DNA of 64,000 bases from Bacteroides sp. GTDB lineage: Bacteria > Bacteroidota > Bacteroidia > Bacteroidales > Muribaculaceae. Shown here one piece after another: positions 27,839 through 36,901 of the stretch. A program made the position numbers and the translations under genes. The stretch is taken from positions 54,569 through 118,568 of the forward strand of contig JAAVDF010000025.1 of assembly GCA_014801945.1 (NCBI GenBank), read 5' to 3'. The notes under the pieces are model-generated. The model saw nothing but the letters and a program-made list of their open reading frames with translations, searched no databases and was not told where the DNA came from. Position 1 is the stretch's first letter, and each line of letters opens with the position of its first letter.

Positions 27839-28626
27839 AAAAGATATTATTCCCGCTTTTGGCAATGATGGCCGCCATGCCTGTAATGGCAGAAAGCAAA
27901 GCTACGACCACACGCAACGAGCGCAACTACATTGTCGAGGGCAACAAGCTCTACAATGATGAGCGTTATGCCGAAGCCGAGGTAGCTTACCGTAAGGCCC
28001 TTCAGGAAAACGCCATGAACGAGATCGCGCAGTTTAATCTCGCTGCATCCCTGTTGCGTCAGGGTTCTGCCTCCGGTGAAACTCAGAAAGAGGCGATGAA
28101 TATACTCCAAAACCTCACACGCGATGCCGAGAATATTTCAATCGCTGAAAAATCATTTTATAATCTCGGCAACATAGCTTTCAACGGTCAGGATTATGCA
28201 AAGAGCATCGAACTTTACAAAAATGCTCTCCGCAGGAATCCTGACAATGATAAAGCACGCGAGAATCTGCGTCTGGCACAGAAGCGTCTGGAGGAACAGC
28301 AGAATCAGGATCAAAATCAGGATCAGAACCAAGACCAGAATCAGGATCAGGACAAGAAAGATCAGGATAAACAGGATCAAAACCAAAATCAGGATCAGAA
28401 TCAGGACAACAAAGATGACCAGAAGGATCAGCAGCAGCAACAACAACCGCAGCAGCCTGACCAGAAGCAGCAGCAACAGCAGCAACAAAGCGGCATAAGC
28501 CAACAGAATGCTGAAAAGATCCTCAAAGCTATGGAAAATGAAGAGAATGCGACAAGAGCGCGTGTCAACGCCGAGAAGCAGAAGAACGGTGCTCCTTCAC
28601 GTCGCCCTGTCACTAATCCTTGGTAA
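27835..28626 (+). CDS. batC: BatC, exported TPR protein with Gln/Asp/Asn-rich tract
   Basis: 263 residues, starting in a 4-base ATGA overlap with batB. Signal peptide MKKILFPLLAMMAAMPVMAE; TPR units follow (IVEGNKLYNDERYAEAEVAY, FYNLGNIAFNGQDYAKSIEL, LYKNALRRNPDNDKARENLR). Residues 153-218 are a low-complexity tract made of NQDQ, KDQ and Q-runs. The tail (ILKAMENEENATRARVNAEK) is helical. A periplasmic scaffold that pairs with BatB/BatD is the likely role. Confidence 0.9.
   Translation: MKKILFPLLAMMAAMPVMAESKATTTRNERNYIVEGNKLYNDERYAEAEVAYRKALQENAMNEIAQFNLAASLLRQGSASGETQKEAMNILQNLTRDAENISIAEKSFYNLGNIAFNGQDYAKSIELYKNALRRNPDNDKARENLRLAQKRLEEQQNQDQNQDQNQDQNQDQDKKDQDKQDQNQNQDQNQDNKDDQKDQQQQQQPQQPDQKQQQQQQQSGISQQNAEKILKAMENEENATRARVNAEKQKNGAPSRRPVTNPW
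28292..28490 (+). repeat. Short tandem-like coding repeats in batC
   Basis: The tract repeats units close to CAGGATCAGAAC/CAAAATCAGGAT and ends in runs of CAG/CAA. It encodes the Gln/Asp/Asn-rich part of BatC and gives long spurious open frames on both strands. Confidence 0.8.
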
Positions 28627-28668
28627 CATTTGAACTAACGACTCACCCTCACTCAAACAGACAACTGA

Positions 28669-30468
28669 ATGAAACGTTTCATACTATCAATATTACTCGC
28701 CTTACTGGTCGCTGTCCCGGCGATCAAGGCGGAAGTAAGTTTCACCGTCAAGCCCCCGACGCGAGTTCACGAGGGTCAGCGTTTCCCTGTCACCTTCCGT
28801 CTGACCGACGCAAATGGTTCGGACCTGAAGGTATCACAGATCAATGGCTGTACGCTGCTCTACGGACCCGCCGTTTCCACGTCACACAGCTATCAGGTGA
28901 TAAACGGAAAAGGCTCATCGAACACGGTGACTGAATACACATATTATTACAAGGCCGACAAAGCCGGCAACTTTACCATCCCCGCAGCGACCATCATGGC
29001 TGACGGCAAACGGATGACCACCAAACCGGTCAATTTTGCCGTCCTTGATCTTGATGCTGCAAACACACCTGCATCGCAGCGTCCGGTTGATGTGAACGAT
29101 GTCGATACTCAGGCTGCCGGTCGCCGTGTCAACAACGACGACGTATTTGTCAGGATCATCCTGTCGAAGTCATCAGCCTACGAGCAGGAGGCCATCGGAT
29201 GCACCATCAAACTTTATACCAAGTACAGCATTTCATCATTCCTCCCGACACGTCAGCCCGCCTTTGACGGATTTCTGATTCAGGAGGTGGATCTCCAGCC
29301 GACTCTCAACCAAATGGAGACCTATAATGGACAGAACTACATGACCGCTGTCCTGAAAAAGTGTATAATCTTCCCGCAGAAGAGCGGAAAGCTGACCATC
29401 AACTCCGGTAATTATGATATCTCTGTCGTGCAGTATGACAATGTCAACATGGGCATGTTCCAAGTGCGTCAGCCCAAGGAAGCCAAGATCAAGGTCAACT
29501 CCAACTCTGCCTCCATCGACATTCTCCCCCTCCCCCAGCCCCAGCCTGAAGGATTTACCGGAGCAGTCGGTACATTCTCTATTGACAGCCGTCTTGTCGG
29601 CAACTCATTCCGTACGAACGATCCGGCAACCCTTATCTATACCATCCGCGGTACGGGTAATATAAAGTATGTCAAAGAACCTGTCATCGACTTCCCCTCT
29701 GAATTTGAGCAATACACTCCCAAGAGTGACATCGAAGCATCCGTCAGCGGCAACGATGTCAGCGGTAGCATGACTGTCGAATACACCTTCGTCCCTCAAA
29801 GCGTCGGTGACTTCACAATCGGAAGTGACAAGTTTGTCTATTTCAATCCGCAGACCAAGAATTATGTTACACTTAACACGCCCACATATCCCATCAAGGT
29901 AGCCAAAGGAATTTCCGCTCCTGTCACCACTGATCAGAAGGATGTTGAGAATAAGAATTCCGATATCCGCCACATCTATCTCGGCGACAAGAATCCATCA
30001 ATGACTCACCCGATAGTGGTCCTCAGCTCGTGGTATTGGTTCATGTACATCGGTCTCATTGTTATTGTTGTGATCATCGCGGTTGTGAACCGCCGGAAAG
30101 CCCGCATGAATGCCGATGTCATCGGTCGTCGCACGGCCAAGGCCAGCAAGATGGCCCATCGTCGTCTCCGCGTAGCCGAAGGCTTCATGAAGTCAGGTGA
30201 CAGCGAACGCTTCTACGAAGAGATGTTGAAGGCACTCTGGGGCTACCTCTCCGATAAGCTTTCGATGCCTGTCTCACAGCTTTCACGCGATAACATCTCA
30301 GCCACGCTTGCCTCCAAGGGTTACTCCGAAGCGAGTGCCGAGGCCATTGTCTCAGTCCTTGATGACTGCGAGATGGCTCGTTATACCCCTGACAGCTCAA
30401 ACCGTATGGACAGTGTCTATGACCGCGGTGTTAATGCCATTAACCAACTTGAAAGCAACAAAAAATGA
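28669..30468 (+). CDS. batD: BatD, oxygen-tolerance protein
   Basis: 599 residues. Signal peptide MKRFILSILLALLVAVPAIK, several beta-sandwich domains starting FTVKPPTRVHEGQRFPVTFR, a transmembrane helix at about 450-470 (SWYWFMYIGLIVIVVIIAVV) and a helical cytosolic tail (AEGFMKSGDSERFYEEMLKA, followed by WGYLSDKLSMPVSQLSRDNI). This is the BatD family (oxygen tolerance) layout. It overlaps batE by four bases. Confidence 0.92.
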   Translation: MKRFILSILLALLVAVPAIKAEVSFTVKPPTRVHEGQRFPVTFRLTDANGSDLKVSQINGCTLLYGPAVSTSHSYQVINGKGSSNTVTEYTYYYKADKAGNFTIPAATIMADGKRMTTKPVNFAVLDLDAANTPASQRPVDVNDVDTQAAGRRVNNDDVFVRIILSKSSAYEQEAIGCTIKLYTKYSISSFLPTRQPAFDGFLIQEVDLQPTLNQMETYNGQNYMTAVLKKCIIFPQKSGKLTINSGNYDISVVQYDNVNMGMFQVRQPKEAKIKVNSNSASIDILPLPQPQPEGFTGAVGTFSIDSRLVGNSFRTNDPATLIYTIRGTGNIKYVKEPVIDFPSEFEQYTPKSDIEASVSGNDVSGSMTVEYTFVPQSVGDFTIGSDKFVYFNPQTKNYVTLNTPTYPIKVAKGISAPVTTDQKDVENKNSDIRHIYLGDKNPSMTHPIVVLSSWYWFMYIGLIVIVVIIAVVNRRKARMNADVIGRRTAKASKMAHRRLRVAEGFMKSGDSERFYEEMLKALWGYLSDKLSMPVSQLSRDNISATLASKGYSEASAEAIVSVLDDCEMARYTPDSSNRMDSVYDRGVNAINQLESNKK

Positions 30469-31244
30469 AATATTTCGTCACCCTCATACTTGCTGTAGCC
30501 TGCTGTTTTTATGCAAAGTCAGAATCGACACTGATCCAGCAGGCTGACTCTGCCTACACAGCCGACAACTTCAAGGAAGCTGCCGATACATATCTCCATG
30601 CCATAGCCACCGAAGGCACATCGGCAACGCTCCAATATAATCTCGGAAACTGTTACTACCGTCTCGGTGAGATGGGCAAAGCGATTCTCGCTTACGAACG
30701 TGCCCTTCGTCTCGACCCTACATTCAATGATGCACGTACTAATCTTGAGTTTGTCAATGCCCGCATCGCAGACCGACCCGGCGAACGCGGCACATTCCTT
30801 GGCAACACTCTTGATGCCGCAGCCAATTCGGCCCGTTCCAACGTCTGGGCATGGCTTGCATTTGGATGTTTTGTCCTCACTCTCATCGGAGGTCTCACCT
30901 ACGCTTTTTCAGGAGCGGTCACCTTGCGCAAAATAGGATTTTTCGGAGGTTTTCTCACACTCTTAGGCTGTCTCTGCTTCATCTATTTCGCATTCCGCTC
31001 CGCAGCTATTGCCACAGCCGACAATGTTGCCATCATCACCTCTCCATCAACCATACTTTCAACCACTCCGCGTGTCCCTAAGGATCGTGCTCAGGAGGCA
31101 ATGCTCCTCCATGAAGGTACACGGGTTGAAATCCTTGACTCCGTTCGTTCGACAACGGATTCAATCAATTCTCTATGGTATGATGTTCAGGTTGACAATG
31201 CTCACAGGGCATGGATCAATGCCGCTGCGGTTGAGAAAATCTGA
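30465..31244 (+). CDS. batE: BatE, TPR and SH3-like membrane protein
   Basis: 259 residues, starting in an ATGA overlap with batD. Signal peptide, TPR units (LYNL-type LQYNLGNCYYRLGEMGKAIL, YERALRLDPTFNDARTNLEF), two membrane helices (WAWLAFGCFVLTLIGGLTYA; IGFFGGFLTLLGCLCFIYFA), and a C-terminal SH3-like domain (VEILDSVRSTTDSINSLWYD, VDNAHRAWINAAAVEKI). Last gene of the bat operon. Confidence 0.9.
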   Translation: MKYFVTLILAVACCFYAKSESTLIQQADSAYTADNFKEAADTYLHAIATEGTSATLQYNLGNCYYRLGEMGKAILAYERALRLDPTFNDARTNLEFVNARIADRPGERGTFLGNTLDAAANSARSNVWAWLAFGCFVLTLIGGLTYAFSGAVTLRKIGFFGGFLTLLGCLCFIYFAFRSAAIATADNVAIITSPSTILSTTPRVPKDRAQEAMLLHEGTRVEILDSVRSTTDSINSLWYDVQVDNAHRAWINAAAVEKI

Positions 31245-31440
31245 CCCCGAAGTCATTAGCCATTGGAGGTCAAAAGGTTATTCTCCCTTAAGGCTGGTTT
31301 GTGAAGAGAAAGTGTTGTATAACATAGATTTTTTTTCTTCATTTATTTGCCTGAATAGAAATTAAACCCTAATTTAGTGACGTGGAAATACCCCACATAT
31401 AACCAACCTCAGTATTAACCCCCCAAACACCTATAGTATC

Positions 31441-31695
31441 ATGACTAAAACTATTTCGTTCAATGACCTCCGCCTCATCAAGGACAGTCTGCCCGATGGT
31501 TCAATCCGTCAGATAGCCGATAAACTCAACGTCACTCCACAGACAGTCAGAAACTACTTCGGTGGCACAAATTATGAATTCGGCAAGAATTGTGGCGTAC
31601 ACATCGAGCCGGGTCCCGACGGTGGTATTGTAGTCCTCGATGACACCACCATTTACGATATGGCTATTGAAATCCTTCAGGCCAACAAGGAATAA
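31441..31695 (+). CDS. Small helix-turn-helix DNA-binding protein
   Basis: 84 residues. The N-terminal half has a clear HTH: FNDLRLIKDSLPDGSIRQIA, DKLNVTPQTVRNYFGGTNY. The C-terminal half (CGVHIEPGPDGGIVVLDDTT) is a small beta unit. It looks like a family conserved in Bacteroidales with no known target. It sits alone, bounded by a 196-base gap upstream and a strong terminator downstream. Confidence 0.75.
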   Translation: MTKTISFNDLRLIKDSLPDGSIRQIADKLNVTPQTVRNYFGGTNYEFGKNCGVHIEPGPDGGIVVLDDTTIYDMAIEILQANKE

Positions 31696-31739
31696 TCAGG
31701 GAATAATTCCCACTCTTTTTCCGATCGGTAAAATATCGC

Positions 31740-31785
31740 GAAAGGACAAAAAGTGCGCTGCTTGCCAACGACTTTTTGTCCTTTC
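31740..31785 (+). terminator. Terminator after the HTH gene
   Basis: A 15-base perfect inverted repeat (31740-31754 and 31771-31785) with A-rich left arm and T-rich right arm, 45 bases after the stop codon. Confidence 0.75.
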
Positions 31786-31868
31786 AATTGTTTCTATAGT
31801 TATAAGTCAAAATATAAAAACTGTAGAAGTCATTCTACCGACAAATCACAATCATCAATTCTAACGAC

Positions 31869-33005
31869 ATGCAGAACGACAGACTCATCACCATTGCCAT
31901 ACACACTTATGAGAAGGCGCATCAGCTGAAGAATATTCTCGAATGCGAGGGCATAAGCGTAGTGCTCCAGAATGTCAACCTCACGACTCCTGTCGTATCG
32001 TCAGGTATCAGAGTGCGTATTCACGAAAATGACCTCCCGATGGCTCTGCGACTGATTGAAAACATTGAGATCTTCTCCCCTTCAGCCGTAAAACAATGTC
32101 CGGCTGGTGGCCCGGAGATACTTGTCCCGATCGACTTCTCAACATCGTCGATCCAAGCATGTTTCCTTGCATTCCACATCGCATCGCTTCATAAGGCCCA
32201 CATAAAGCTCCTGCATTCATTCTGCGATCCGATCATGGCCGACAGTGCGGCAATGCAGCTTTCCGATACTATGACATTCGACACCACTGCCGATGTCATC
32301 GAACAGATGCAGGAGGACAAGCTACTCACTGAAACAAGTCGTAAGGACATGCAGGAAGTCGAAAGCCAATTGCGTGAAAAGATAAAAGACGGAGTCATCC
32401 CTCCAGCAATGTTCTCCTCCGATATCACTGAAGGATTACCGGAGGAAGTCATTAACAACTACGCCTCCTCCCATAATCCATTCCTCATTGTGATGGGCAC
32501 TCGCGGAACTAATAAGCAAAATCGCGCAATGCTCGGTAGTGTCACGGCTGAAGTTCTTGACACCTGTCGGTCATGCGTGCTTACAGTTCCCGAATCTCTA
32601 CGTTTCAAACGCACGGATGAGATACGTGAAGTGATCTATTTCGCGGCATCGCGTCAGCAGGATATCCTCGCGCTTGACGCTCTCTACAGGATTTTCCCCG
32701 AAACCTCACTGTCGGTCACTCTCACGGTTCTTCCTACTAAAAAGAAACCGCAGGGCGACCCGGAAGTCATCACAAACCTCCTTGATTATTGTCGTAAAAA
32801 CTATCCGGCCTATACGTTCAAGACCATGACATTGTCGCTATCCCATGAAATGGAGGAATTTGAGAATCTCGATCAGCAACTTCACGTCAACATGATCGTA
32901 GTCCCCACCCCACGTAAAAATATCTTTGCGCGTCTCTTCAATCCTACCCTCGCCCACAAACTCCTCTTCCATTCCGACATCCCCATGCTCTCTATCCCGG
33001 TCTGA
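31869..33005 (+). CDS. DUF2007 domain fused to two universal-stress-protein domains
   Basis: 378 residues, cytosolic. Residues 1-70 look like a DUF2007 'signal-transducing' domain (ITIAIHTYEKAHQLKNILEC, then SSGIRVRIHENDLPMALRLI). Residues 79-245 are a Usp domain: ILVPIDFSTSSIQACFLAFH at the start and VMGTRGTNKQNRAMLGSV, the G-x2-G-x9-GS ATP-binding motif, at the end. Residues 250-378 are a second, degenerate Usp domain that lacks that motif (MIVVPTPRKNIFARLFNPTL). Stress-response nucleotide-binding role expected. It ends 160 bases before purM. Confidence 0.78.
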   Translation: MQNDRLITIAIHTYEKAHQLKNILECEGISVVLQNVNLTTPVVSSGIRVRIHENDLPMALRLIENIEIFSPSAVKQCPAGGPEILVPIDFSTSSIQACFLAFHIASLHKAHIKLLHSFCDPIMADSAAMQLSDTMTFDTTADVIEQMQEDKLLTETSRKDMQEVESQLREKIKDGVIPPAMFSSDITEGLPEEVINNYASSHNPFLIVMGTRGTNKQNRAMLGSVTAEVLDTCRSCVLTVPESLRFKRTDEIREVIYFAASRQQDILALDALYRIFPETSLSVTLTVLPTKKKPQGDPEVITNLLDYCRKNYPAYTFKTMTLSLSHEMEEFENLDQQLHVNMIVVPTPRKNIFARLFNPTLAHKLLFHSDIPMLSIPV

Positions 33006-33096
33006 TCAGCGTGGACAACAGAAAATGATACAAGCATCCTCTGCGGATTCCGGTCTAAAAAACCGTTTCCGTAGGGGATGTTTCGCTATTTTTTTG

Positions 33097-33104
33097 TATT
33101 TTTG
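33097..33104 (+). promoter_or_regulatory. -7 box for purM
   Basis: TATTTTTG matches TAnnTTTG, 61 bases before the purM ATG. Confidence 0.55.
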
Positions 33105-33165
33105 CAAAAATTTAATTCAAACCATACCCTCCTCACAATTGTTGAACTTTCAATCAAGAGATATT

Positions 33166-34332
33166 ATGAGTGACCAGCGTTATAATCTTCGCGGTGTTTC
33201 AGCCTCCAAGGAGGATGTCCATAACGCAATTAAAAATGTGGACAAAGGCATCTTCCCTCACGCATTCTGTAAAATCATACCCGACATCCTCGGCGGTGAT
33301 CCGGAATGGTGCAACATCATGCATGCCGACGGAGCAGGAACAAAATCTTCGCTTGCCTATGCCTACTGGCGTGAGACGGGCGACATTTCCGTATGGAAAG
33401 GAATCGCGCAGGACGCACTTGTAATGAATATCGATGACCTTCTCTGCGTCGGTGCCACTGACAACATCTTGGTTTCCTCCACCATCGGTCGAAACAAGAA
33501 CCTTATCCCCGGCGAGGTAATATCGGCTATCATCAATGGAACAGAGGAACTTCTCGCCACTCTCCGTGAAATGGGTGTCGGCATCTATTCTACCGGTGGC
33601 GAGACAGCCGATGTCGGTGATCTCGTTCGTACTATCATTGTTGACTCAACCGTCACCTGCCGCATGCGTCGTGCCGATGTCATTGACAATGCCAATATCA
33701 AGGCCGGTGATGTGATCGTTGGTCTGGCCTCTTTCGGCAAGGCGACATACGAGGATCGCTACAACGGCGGTATGGGCAGTAACGGTCTCACATCAGCCCG
33801 TCACGATGTATTTGCGAAATATCTCGCCAAGAAATATCCTGAGACATTCGACGCGGCTGTGCCCGACGAACTCGTATATTCCGGTTCAAAGGAACTTACC
33901 GAGGAAATCGCCGGTACAGGTCTCAATGCCGGACAGCTTGTCCTCTCGCCTACCCGCACATACGCCCCCGTTATCAAAAAGCTCCTCAGCGAGATGCGTG
34001 ACGAGATCGACGGTATGGTTCACTGCACAGGCGGTGCGCAGACAAAAGTCCTTCACTTCGTCGAGAACAAACACGTCATCAAGGACAATCTCTTCCCCGT
34101 TCCTCCGTTGTTCGAACTTATCCAAAAGGAAAGCGGCACTCCGTGGAGCGAGATGTACAAAGTGTTCAACATGGGTCACCGTATGGAAATCTACGTCCGT
34201 CCTGAAGCAGCTGAGAAGGTCATGGAGATCGCAGCCGGATTCGGAATCGAATCGCGCATAGTAGGACGTGTCGAGGACGCTGAATCCAACCGCTTGACCA
34301 TTAAATCAGAAGCCGGAATCTTCGAATATTGA
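33166..34332 (+). CDS. purM: Phosphoribosylformylglycinamidine cyclo-ligase
   Basis: 388 residues from ATG at 33166; the frame is open 80 codons upstream through the end of the Usp gene and the promoter, which is not coding. Makes aminoimidazole ribotide (AIR) from FGAM with ATP in purine synthesis. AIR synthase features: HADGAGTKSSLAYAYW, DALVMNIDDLLCVGATDNIL, ISTGGETADVGD-like IYSTGGETADVGDLVRTIIV, VGLASFGKATYEDRYNGGMG, and MGHRMEIYVRPEAAE near the end. It is the longer, Bacteroidetes form. Confidence 0.92.
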   Translation: MSDQRYNLRGVSASKEDVHNAIKNVDKGIFPHAFCKIIPDILGGDPEWCNIMHADGAGTKSSLAYAYWRETGDISVWKGIAQDALVMNIDDLLCVGATDNILVSSTIGRNKNLIPGEVISAIINGTEELLATLREMGVGIYSTGGETADVGDLVRTIIVDSTVTCRMRRADVIDNANIKAGDVIVGLASFGKATYEDRYNGGMGSNGLTSARHDVFAKYLAKKYPETFDAAVPDELVYSGSKELTEEIAGTGLNAGQLVLSPTRTYAPVIKKLLSEMRDEIDGMVHCTGGAQTKVLHFVENKHVIKDNLFPVPPLFELIQKESGTPWSEMYKVFNMGHRMEIYVRPEAAEKVMEIAAGFGIESRIVGRVEDAESNRLTIKSEAGIFEY

Positions 34333-34408
34333 GCCATACCGTTGCAAGACGGAGAGAAGCCCCTCGATGATTCCTAAATATTAACTATTTAATATCACCC
34401 GATTCTCT

Positions 34409-35803
34409 ATGAAACGAGGAATTTTCTCCGTACTTGCCGCTCTGAGCCTCACATCGATGCTTTTCTCGTGTGGCGGTAACTCCGATAAAACAGCCTCGGA
34501 CAACCAGTCCGATGAAACGCATAAATTTCCGGATACTCTCCGCGTAGCCACTCTCTACAGTCCTGAAGCCTACTTTATTTACCGAGGTCAGGAGATGGGC
34601 TATGATTTCGAACTTGTCACGGCTCTCGCTGCGGACAAGGACATGATCCTGAAAATGGAGATTGCTCCTTCGCTTTCGCGTGCGGTCGAGATGCTTGATT
34701 CAGGCTACGTCGATCTGATTGCCTACGAAGTCCCTGTCACGGCTGAATATAAAGACCGTGTCGTGCCTTGCGGACCTGAAAATATAACCACTCAGGTGCT
34801 TGTGCAGCCTAAAAAGGGAGAGACAGAGCTTATCACCGATGTGACTGATCTGGTAGGCAAGGATGTCTATGTCGAATCCGAGTCAAAGTATGAGGCCCGT
34901 ATCCGCAACCTCAATCAGGAAGTTGGCGGAGGTATAAACATCCACACCGTTGACCGCGACACCCTCATCACCGAGGATCTCATTGCAATGGTGAGCGAAG
35001 GGAAGATTCCTCTGACGGTGGTTGACAGTGATATCGCCCGCATCAACAAGACCTACTACAGCGATCTCGACATCACCCTCCCACTGAGCTTCGAGCAGCG
35101 TTCAAGCTGGGCTGTCGCGCCTGACAAAGCTTGGCTTGGTGACAGCATCAACGCTTGGCTCAACAGCGAGAATCCGCGTCAGGAACAGGCACAACTTCTG
35201 AAACGTTATTTCGAGCTTAGCAAGAACGATCCCAATTCAAAGTATTACGCTGCAAACGGTGTCGGCGTGTCTCCTTTCGACCACCTTTTCAAACGCTATG
35301 CCGAGGACTACGACTGGGATTGGAAACTGCTGGCCTCTCAAGCCTATGTCGAAAGCAAGTTTGACTCCACTGCAGTTTCATGGGCAGGTGCGCGAGGCAT
35401 GATGCAGATTATGCCGCGTACAGCGAAGGGCTACGGACAGACGGCCAAGAGTGTCATGAAAAACGACGTGGCTGTCGAAACGGCTCTTAAACTTCTCAAT
35501 GATCTCGACAAGCAACTTACGCCCAAAGTTCCCGACGAGAATGAACGTAAGAAATTCGTACTTGCAGCCTATAATTCGGGTCTCGGTCATGTCAACGATG
35601 CAATAAATCTTGCAAAGAAGTATGGCCTTAATCCTCAGAAATGGGACGGCAACGTGGCAAAAGCCATCCTTTGGAAATCAAATCCAAAGTATTATAAAGA
35701 TCCCGTTGTCCGCTTCGGTTATTCGCGTGGCCGTGAGACCTATGACTATGTCAACCGTATCTATGCCTTCTACAACCGGGCAAAGACCAAGGCCATAGCC
35801 TGA
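34409..35803 (+). CDS. mltF: MltF-like membrane-bound lytic transglycosylase
   Basis: 464 residues. Lipoprotein signal peptide ending MLFSCGGNSDK; a periplasmic solute-binding domain (about 40-270, TLRVATLYSPEAYFIYRGQE with EMGYDFELV); and an SLT domain (about 295-450) with the catalytic Glu in ASQAYVESKFDSTAVSW and SWAGARGMMQIMPRTAKGYG, plus AAYNSGLGHVNDA. It cleaves peptidoglycan between MurNAc and GlcNAc to form 1,6-anhydro ends. Length and layout fit MltF. Named from family features. Confidence 0.88.
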   Translation: MKRGIFSVLAALSLTSMLFSCGGNSDKTASDNQSDETHKFPDTLRVATLYSPEAYFIYRGQEMGYDFELVTALAADKDMILKMEIAPSLSRAVEMLDSGYVDLIAYEVPVTAEYKDRVVPCGPENITTQVLVQPKKGETELITDVTDLVGKDVYVESESKYEARIRNLNQEVGGGINIHTVDRDTLITEDLIAMVSEGKIPLTVVDSDIARINKTYYSDLDITLPLSFEQRSSWAVAPDKAWLGDSINAWLNSENPRQEQAQLLKRYFELSKNDPNSKYYAANGVGVSPFDHLFKRYAEDYDWDWKLLASQAYVESKFDSTAVSWAGARGMMQIMPRTAKGYGQTAKSVMKNDVAVETALKLLNDLDKQLTPKVPDENERKKFVLAAYNSGLGHVNDAINLAKKYGLNPQKWDGNVAKAILWKSNPKYYKDPVVRFGYSRGRETYDYVNRIYAFYNRAKTKAIA

Positions 35804-35904
35804 TCTTACGTCATATAGTCGAACAGTCGCTACCGGTCATGCTGTCATTCATCACTTCATTCCTCATACGCCACTTACTCATCATCTTATACTTATTTAC
35901 CCTA

Positions 35905-36456
35905 ATGAAAAAACGTGTATTCCCGGTAGCTATCGTGCTCACCCTTTGCGGCTCAATGCTCACCACCTCCTGCATCGGAAACTTCTCGCTTACCAAAAAG
36001 CTCCTAAGCTGGAACAATCAGATCGACAATAAATTTGTCAACGAGCTCGTGTTCTTCCTTTTCTGGTTTCCGCTCCCGGTCTATGAAGTGGCAGCTCTTG
36101 CCGATATCCTCGTTCTCAACTCCATCGAATTCTGGAGTGGCGAAAATCCTATGGCCGCAGGAAAGAAGGTGATTGATGGAAAGGATGGCCGTTACATAGT
36201 AGAATGCGATGGTAAAGGCTACACCATCACTTCGGAAAACGACAAATCAGTGGTGCGCCTCGACTTCAACGCCGACGAACAGAGCTGGAACATCGCCCTG
36301 CCTACAGGTGAAAGCCGTGAACTCTTCACTTTCATCGATGAAAAGCACGTGTCCGTTCCCGGTATCGACGGTGTGCGCAATGTTGTCGAGCTTTCGGAGG
36401 ATGGCCTGATGGCTTACCGCGAAATGCTCAACGAGAGTCTGATGGCTGCAAAATAA
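35905..36456 (+). CDS. DUF3332 family lipoprotein
   Basis: 183 residues from ATG at 35905, the start of a lipoprotein signal (MKKRVFPVAIVLTLCGSMLT, lipid Cys in TTSCIGNF); the frame is open upstream. Short hydrophobic region FFLFWFPLPVYEVAALADIL is the DUF3332 core, with NSIEFWSGENPM next to it. Function unknown. Found widely in Bacteroidetes and some proteobacteria. Confidence 0.8.
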   Translation: MKKRVFPVAIVLTLCGSMLTTSCIGNFSLTKKLLSWNNQIDNKFVNELVFFLFWFPLPVYEVAALADILVLNSIEFWSGENPMAAGKKVIDGKDGRYIVECDGKGYTITSENDKSVVRLDFNADEQSWNIALPTGESRELFTFIDEKHVSVPGIDGVRNVVELSEDGLMAYREMLNESLMAAK

Positions 36457-36493
36457 TCAGCATACCTGACACTAATCCTTCACATCCCGACAG

Positions 36494-36901
36494 ATGAAAT
36501 ATTTCCGATGGATTCCACCCTATCAGCTGACGCTGGCGGTGGCAGCCGTCATACTTTACCTTACCCTCCTCCCCAAACCGTTCGGGGAGGAGGATATTCC
36601 TTTATTCCCCGGTGCTGACAAACTGGCTCACTGCTGTATGTTCGGCGGACTGGCACTGACATTCATTTTTGAACGTTACCGTATAGGGAAAAAACTGACA
36701 TTGGGTCAATCATTCGTGGCTGCAACCATTGTTTCGGTCTTTGGCATCGCAGTCGAATTTATACAGAATGCCATGCACATAGGGCGCAGCGGTGATATTG
36801 CCGACGCGATCGCCGACATCATCGGTGCATTCGCAGCCGTCCCCTTATGCTATTGGCTACATTGGATCGACGTCGTAGTAAAGCACCGCTCCGGAGAGTA
36901 A
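36494..36901 (+). CDS. VanZ family membrane protein
   Basis: 135 residues with about four membrane helices (YQLTLAVAAVILYLTLLPKP; CMFGGLALTFIFERY; FVAATIVSVFGIAVEFIQNA; IADIIGAFAAVPLCYWLHWI). VanZ signatures: ADKLAHCCMFGG and GIAVEFIQNAMHIGRSGDIAD. VanZ-like proteins affect glycopeptide susceptibility in some bacteria; most, like this, are of unknown function. The last 45 bases overlap the end of priA on the opposite strand. Confidence 0.85.
   Translation: MKYFRWIPPYQLTLAVAAVILYLTLLPKPFGEEDIPLFPGADKLAHCCMFGGLALTFIFERYRIGKKLTLGQSFVAATIVSVFGIAVEFIQNAMHIGRSGDIADAIADIIGAFAAVPLCYWLHWIDVVVKHRSGE

Noticed and set aside
28153-28503. Leu/Ile-rich minus-strand frame resembling a membrane protein
   Set aside because: Produced by the complement of the Gln/Asp repeat tract of batC.
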